A DNA stretch of 11,107 bases from assembly GCA_024276775.1 (NCBI GenBank), contig JAJRWO010000317.1, forward strand, positions 1 to 11,107, read 5' to 3'. Source of the DNA: Gammaproteobacteria bacterium (lineage in GTDB: Bacteria > Pseudomonadota > Gammaproteobacteria > Tenderiales > Tenderiaceae). Shown here piece by piece: positions 8,696 to 11,107 of this stretch. A program made the translations under genes and the position numbers. The notes below the pieces were generated by a model that was not told the origin of the DNA, searched no databases, and saw only the letters and a program-made list of their open reading frames with translations. Positions within the stretch are counted from its first letter, which is position 1; each line of letters opens with the position of its first letter.

Positions 8696-8912
8696 AACTT
8701 ACCTCCAAAAGGTCTAACCAAAACATCTGTTTCCAGACATTTACCTAACGGCAACCTGTCGGGAAAACCCGATTTAGGTGGCACCGTCTACGCAGGCAGG
8801 ACTTCTCCATTAAGCAACTATCAAAATAGAAGCACCCACGATCTTTGACTACCAACAGCAAAGCTGATGGCTCCAAAGTTCTTTTGCTCCAGAAGGAGCC
8901 CCGCCAAGCCTC
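8696..8912 (-). promoter_or_regulatory. rplJL mRNA leader, L10-type autoregulatory region
   Basis: This 217-nt gap holds no gene but several pairings in the transcript. A hairpin at 8856-8866 pairs CAGC with GCTG. A bulged stem-loop at 8743-8779 has an outer 6-bp ACCUAA/UUAGGU stem, a 10-nt bulge on one side, and an inner UCGGG/CCCGA stem with a UUUU loop. A third hairpin at 8723-8740 has seven pairs, two of them G-U, capped by a GAAA tetraloop, and ends 16 nt before the SD at 8706-8701. The position matches the known L10 leader, whose bulged helix binds L10-(L12)4. The exact binding site is inferred. I did not find a convincing sigma-70 promoter for rplJ. Confidence 0.7.
8869..8900 (-). promoter_or_regulatory. 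Competing hairpins at the head of the rplJ leader
   Basis: The RNA segment 8900-8895 (GGCUCC) can pair with GGAGC at 8890-8886 (tight 4-nt loop) or with GGAGCC at 8874-8869 (20-nt loop), but not both. The first starts 13 nt after the rplA stop. Neither has a proper U run, so a terminator is unlikely. It may be part of the L10-leader fold or a 3' stabiliser of the rplKA message. Confidence 0.4.
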
Positions 8913-9608
8913 TTAAATATCGAGACTGGCCTTCTCTACAGACACACCAGGACCCATGGTTGTAGAGACAATAATTTTTTCCATGTAAATGCCTTTGGCG
9001 CTACTTGGCTTTGCCTTGATCAGATCAGCCAGAAGAGCATTCAGATTCTCTTTTAGCGCCGCAACATCAAAGCTGGCCTTGCCAATAGTCGTCTGGACAA
9101 TGCCGCCCTTATCAGCGCGATAGCGCACCTGGCCGGCCTTTGCATTTTTAACCGCCGTCGCAACATCGGGACTCACAGTACCCACTTTAGGATTAGGCAT
9201 TAGACCGCGCGGCCCAAGTATCTGGCCCAACTGACCGACGACACGCATTGCATCAGGAGAAGCAATCACAACATCAAAATCCATGCTGCCCTTCTTTATT
9301 TCTTCAGCAAGGTCTTCCATGCCAACAATATCAGCGCCGGCAGCCTTTGCAGCATCAACATTTGGCCCCTGAGTAAAAACAGCAACACGAACCGTTTTAC
9401 CCGTGCCATTTGGCAATACTGTAGAACCACGCACGACCTGATCCGATTTACGCGAGTCAATACCCAAATTGATAGCAACATCAACAGCTTCATCAAATTT
9501 TACGGTCGAAACATCTTTCAGAAGCGCCAACGCTGCGTCAATATTCAGGACGGTACCTGGTGCTAATTTTTCGGCAATCGCTTTGCTACGTTTTGTCATC
9601 TTGGCCAT
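8913..9608 (-). CDS. rplA: 50S ribosomal protein L1
   Basis: This binds 23S rRNA to form the L1 stalk at the E-site, where it helps tRNA leave. It is also the translational repressor of its own rplK-rplA mRNA. The protein has 231 residues (E. coli 234). The L1 signature is intact at about 115-144 (IASPDAMRVVGQLGQILGP followed by RGLMPNPKVGTV). The N-terminal GIDSRKSDQVVRGSTVLPNGTG and the C-terminal IYMEKIIVSTTMGPG are also conserved. Its ATG comes 1 nt after the rplK stop, so translation is expected to be coupled. Its SD lies inside rplK. Confidence 0.99.
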   Translation of the reverse strand: MAKMTKRSKAIAEKLAPGTVLNIDAALALLKDVSTVKFDEAVDVAINLGIDSRKSDQVVRGSTVLPNGTGKTVRVAVFTQGPNVDAAKAAGADIVGMEDLAEEIKKGSMDFDVVIASPDAMRVVGQLGQILGPRGLMPNPKVGTVSPDVATAVKNAKAGQVRYRADKGGIVQTTIGKASFDVAALKENLNALLADLIKAKPSSAKGIYMEKIIVSTTMGPGVSVEKASLDI

Positions 9609-9609
9609 C

Positions 9610-10041
9610 TTACACGCCCTCCGTATTCAGACCCATACTGCGGGCTGTGCCCGCAATAGTACGAACCGCGGCATCCATATCAGCAGCCGTCAGATCAGGC
9701 ATTTTAACTGTGGCGATTTCCTCAAGCTGAGCGCGGTTTACAGTACCAACCTTTTCAGTGTTTGGGCGTCCACTACCAGACTTCAGACCCGCCGCCTTCA
9801 GCAACAAAACAGCAGCCGGCGGGGTTTTGGTAATAAAGGTGAAGCTACGATCATTGTAAACAGTGATCACAACAGGAATCGGCATTCCTGCTTCCATGCT
9901 CTGCGTTTGAGCGTTGAACGCCTTACAGAATTCCATAATATTAACACCATGCTGACCCAACGCTGGACCAACCGGTGGACTCGGGTTTGCTTTACCAGCG
10001 GCAACCTGCAGCTTAATATATGCCTGAACTTTCTTCGCCAT
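9610..10041 (-). CDS. rplK: 50S ribosomal protein L11
   Basis: This binds the GTPase-associated centre of 23S rRNA. It is needed for elongation-factor function and for RelA activation, and forms part of the thiostrepton site. The protein has 143 residues (E. coli 142). The N-terminal domain carries the proline-rich NPSPPVGPALGQHGVNIMEF (19-38), in the region where thiostrepton-resistance changes occur. The RNA-binding C-terminal domain has FTKTPP-type residues (69-75) and GTARSMGL (131-138). The ATG at 10041 follows an AAGGAG (10055-10050) with 8-nt spacing. It is the first gene of the rplKA pair, 61 nt after nusG. Confidence 0.99.
   Translation of the reverse strand: MAKKVQAYIKLQVAAGKANPSPPVGPALGQHGVNIMEFCKAFNAQTQSMEAGMPIPVVITVYNDRSFTFITKTPPAAVLLLKAAGLKSGSGRPNTEKVGTVNRAQLEEIATVKMPDLTAADMDAAVRTIAGTARSMGLNTEGV
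9617..9622 (-). promoter_or_regulatory. rplA Shine-Dalgarno inside the rplK coding end
   Basis: GGAGGG lies 8 nt before the rplA ATG, within the last codons of rplK. With TAA-G-ATG at the junction, ribosomes finishing L11 can restart on L1. This explains how a single operator before rplK could control both proteins. Confidence 0.75.
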
Positions 10042-10058
10042 TGCTATTACTCCTTAAT

Positions 10059-10083
10059 GGGTGCAAGCGCCTCGCGGCTCCCC
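10059..10083 (-). promoter_or_regulatory. L1-binding operator hairpin in the rplK leader
   Basis: In the transcript, GCC (10078-10076) pairs with GGC (10071-10069) across a GCGA tetraloop, and an outer GGG (10083-10081) pairs with CCC (10061-10059). The two stems are separated by a lopsided internal loop of 2 nt (GA) on one side and 7 nt on the other. Two short helices flanking an asymmetric loop that contains GA is the known design of L1 sites in 23S rRNA and in L11 leaders. It ends 3 nt before the rplK SD, so bound L1 would block initiation. Confidence 0.65.
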
Positions 10084-10102
10084 AAAAATACAAACTCAAC
10101 AA

Positions 10103-10636
10103 TCAGCCCTTTTCTACTTGGCCGAATTCCAATTCAACCGGGGTTGAACGACCAAAAATCAAAACAGCGACACGTAGGCGACTCTTTTCATAATTAACCT
10201 CTTCAACAACACCGCTGAAATCAACAAATGGCCCTTCAGTAACCCGGACAACCTCACCCGGTTCAAACAAAACTTTGGGTTTTGGCTTTTCAACGCCTTC
10301 CTGAACACGGTCAAGAATACGCTGTGCTTCACGGTCACTAATAGGTGCTGGGCGATCAGATGTCCCACCAACAAAGCCCATTACTTTCGGCACCTCTTTA
10401 ACCAGATGCCATGTTTCGTCATCCAGTTCCATTTGCACCAAAACATAACCCGGAAAAAATTTCCGATCACTTTTACGCTTCTGGCCAGCACGCATTTCAA
10501 CAACCTCTTCGGTTGGAACAAGCACTTCACCAAAACGATCTTCCATTCCAGCATATTGAATACGTTCTTCCAAAGAGCGCTTGACGTGATTCTCAAAGCC
10601 AGAATAAGCATGTACTACGTACCAACGCATTGCCAT
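10103..10636 (-). CDS. nusG: Transcription termination/antitermination factor NusG
   Basis: This elongation factor binds the RNA polymerase clamp, suppresses pausing, aids Rho termination and links polymerase to the ribosome via S10. The protein has 177 residues (E. coli 181). The NGN domain (about 3-112) has RWYVVHAYSGFE, PTEEVVEMRAG, RKFFPGYVLVQM (58-69) and MGFVGGTSDRPAPIS (86-100). The KOW domain (about 125-177) has VRVTEGPFVDFSGVVEEV (130-147) and YEKSRLRVAVLIFGRSTPVE. Two starts are possible, ATG at 10636 and ATG at 10630. I chose the first because the G-rich SD gives it normal spacing. Relative to E. coli, the N-terminal tail is about four residues shorter. It lies 9 nt after secE. Confidence 0.99.
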   Translation of the reverse strand: MAMRWYVVHAYSGFENHVKRSLEERIQYAGMEDRFGEVLVPTEEVVEMRAGQKRKSDRKFFPGYVLVQMELDDETWHLVKEVPKVMGFVGGTSDRPAPISDREAQRILDRVQEGVEKPKPKVLFEPGEVVRVTEGPFVDFSGVVEEVNYEKSRLRVAVLIFGRSTPVELEFGQVEKG

Positions 10637-10639
10637 TTA

Positions 10640-10647
10640 CCCCCCCT
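10640..10647 (-). promoter_or_regulatory. G-run ribosome binding site of nusG overlapping the secE stop
   Basis: Seven consecutive Gs follow an A, giving AGGGGGGG. The A and the first G are the last two bases of the secE TAG stop. It is the only SD-like element before nusG and sits 3 nt from the ATG at its near end, or 8 nt measured from AGG. It is an unusual homopolymer and could vary in length by slippage, which would change only spacing. Confidence 0.55.
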
Positions 10648-10981
10648 AGCCAGTCAGCTTGCCGGCCGTCCATAACAAGCCTGAATCAAGAATCCACAAA
10701 AAGACACCGACAATAAAGACCACGACTAAAACAATACCCGTTGTCTGTAAAGTTTCCTTCCTGGTTGGCCAAACAACTTTTTTGACCTCTGTTTGTGCGT
10801 CAGTCACAAAACCCCAGGTTCTTCGTCCCAAGGCCGTCTGATATGCAATTGCAATAGCAACACCTGCAACCGCCAGCAAGCCCAGCACACGCATCAGCAG
10901 CGACTGATCAGCAAAGTAATAAAACCCTGCCACCCCAGTAGCCATCAACGCTACAGCTATTATCAACTTAACCTTATCCAT
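10646..10981 (-). CDS. secE: Preprotein translocase subunit SecE
   Basis: This is an essential inner-membrane subunit that clamps SecY in the SecYEG protein-export channel. The protein has 111 residues with three predicted membrane segments at about 6-23, 32-47 and 82-98, the three-segment gammaproteobacterial form. The conserved amphipathic and cytosolic signature EVKKVVWPTRKET is at 65-77, just before the essential third segment. It is shorter at the N-terminus than E. coli (127) and starts almost directly in the first membrane segment. The ATG at 10981 has only a weak SD-like GGGTG close upstream. I saw no better upstream start in the 33 nt separating it from the tRNA gene. Confidence 0.96.
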   Translation of the reverse strand: MDKVKLIIAVALMATGVAGFYYFADQSLLMRVLGLLAVAGVAIAIAYQTALGRRTWGFVTDAQTEVKKVVWPTRKETLQTTGIVLVVVFIVGVFLWILDSGLLWTAGKLTG

Positions 10982-11014
10982 ACACCCAATAAATTCTTTA
11001 AGTTGTTATCAAGA

Positions 11015-11090
11015 TGGCAGGCCAGGAGGGAATCGAACCCCCAACCCTCGGTTTTGGAGACCGATGCTCTGCCAATTGAGCTACTGGCCT
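11015..11090 (-). tRNA. trpT: tRNA-Trp (anticodon CCA)
   Basis: This is a complete 76-nt cloverleaf with encoded CCA at the 3' end (11017-11015) and discriminator G. The acceptor stem AGGCCAG/CTGGCCT pairs at all seven positions. The D stem is GCTC/GAGC, and the anticodon stem TCGGT/ACCGA is perfect around CTCCAAA, with anticodon CCA at 11057-11055. The T arm contains TTCGATT with a five-pair stem including one G-U. It is 33 nt upstream of secE with no terminator between them, so it may be transcribed with secE-nusG. In many gammaproteobacteria this tRNA gene follows tufB; that part is outside the window. Only 17 nt upstream are visible, with no recognisable promoter. Confidence 0.98.
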
Positions 11091-11107
11091 ATCCCGACAA
11101 CTAAAAA

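Noticed and set aside
8804..8854. Possible sigma-70 promoter (TTGGTA with a TTCTAT-like box) in the rplJ leader
   Set aside because: The -10 match is only three of six at 18-nt spacing. I could not support it above chance.
9469..10197. Plus-strand ORF of 242 codons opposite rplA, rplK and nusG
   Set aside because: It crosses three conserved genes and their gaps in antisense, with no family resemblance; it is a shadow frame.
10982..11014. TTGATA-like box between the tRNA gene and secE as a promoter
   Set aside because: There is no matching -10 element at suitable distance in the 33-nt gap.
1..11107. Search for a novel system, mobile element, CRISPR array or transferred gene
   Set aside because: Every stretch is explained by known core genes or their leaders, gene order is classical, and no direct repeats or integrase-like genes were seen.

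Overview
This window is a core housekeeping locus from a gammaproteobacterium. It carries the conserved tRNA-Trp, secE, nusG, rplK, rplA, rplJ, rplL, rpoB, rpoC block, and every gene is read on the minus strand, so transcription runs from the high-coordinate end to base 1. The proteins align with their E. coli counterparts from memory almost end to end. RpoB is 1357 aa with the gammaproteobacterial insertions, RpoC carries the trigger-loop insert typical of gammaproteobacteria, and the gene order is the classical one. Base composition is close to balanced by eye. I cannot name a genus. Sequence comparison here is by recall of well-known family members, not by a database search.

Layout in transcription order: tRNA-Trp (11090-11015, CCA encoded); secE (10981-10646); nusG (10636-10103); a 61-nt leader with an L1-type operator hairpin; rplK (10041-9610); rplA (9608-8913), only 1 nt after rplK; a 217-nt L10-type leader; rplJ (8695-8165); a 72-nt gap with a strongly U-rich stretch; rplL (8092-7718); a 180-nt gap with an attenuator-like hairpin; rpoB (7537-3464); a 57-nt gap; and rpoC (3406 to beyond base 1), which is cut by the window edge after 1135 codons, about 270 residues short of a complete protein.

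The genes supply transcription and translation machinery: a tRNA, a SecYEG translocon subunit, the elongation factor NusG, the L1 stalk protein, the stalk proteins L11, L10 and L7/L12, and the two large RNA polymerase subunits. The interesting content is in the non-coding gaps. The L1 and L10 leader structures should give translational feedback. The U-rich region before rplL fits its need for several-fold higher output. The terminator-like hairpin between rplL and rpoB would reduce polymerase-subunit expression relative to ribosomal proteins.

I saw no mobile element, CRISPR array, foreign gene, frameshift or undescribed system. Long plus-strand ORFs exist but are antisense shadows of conserved genes.
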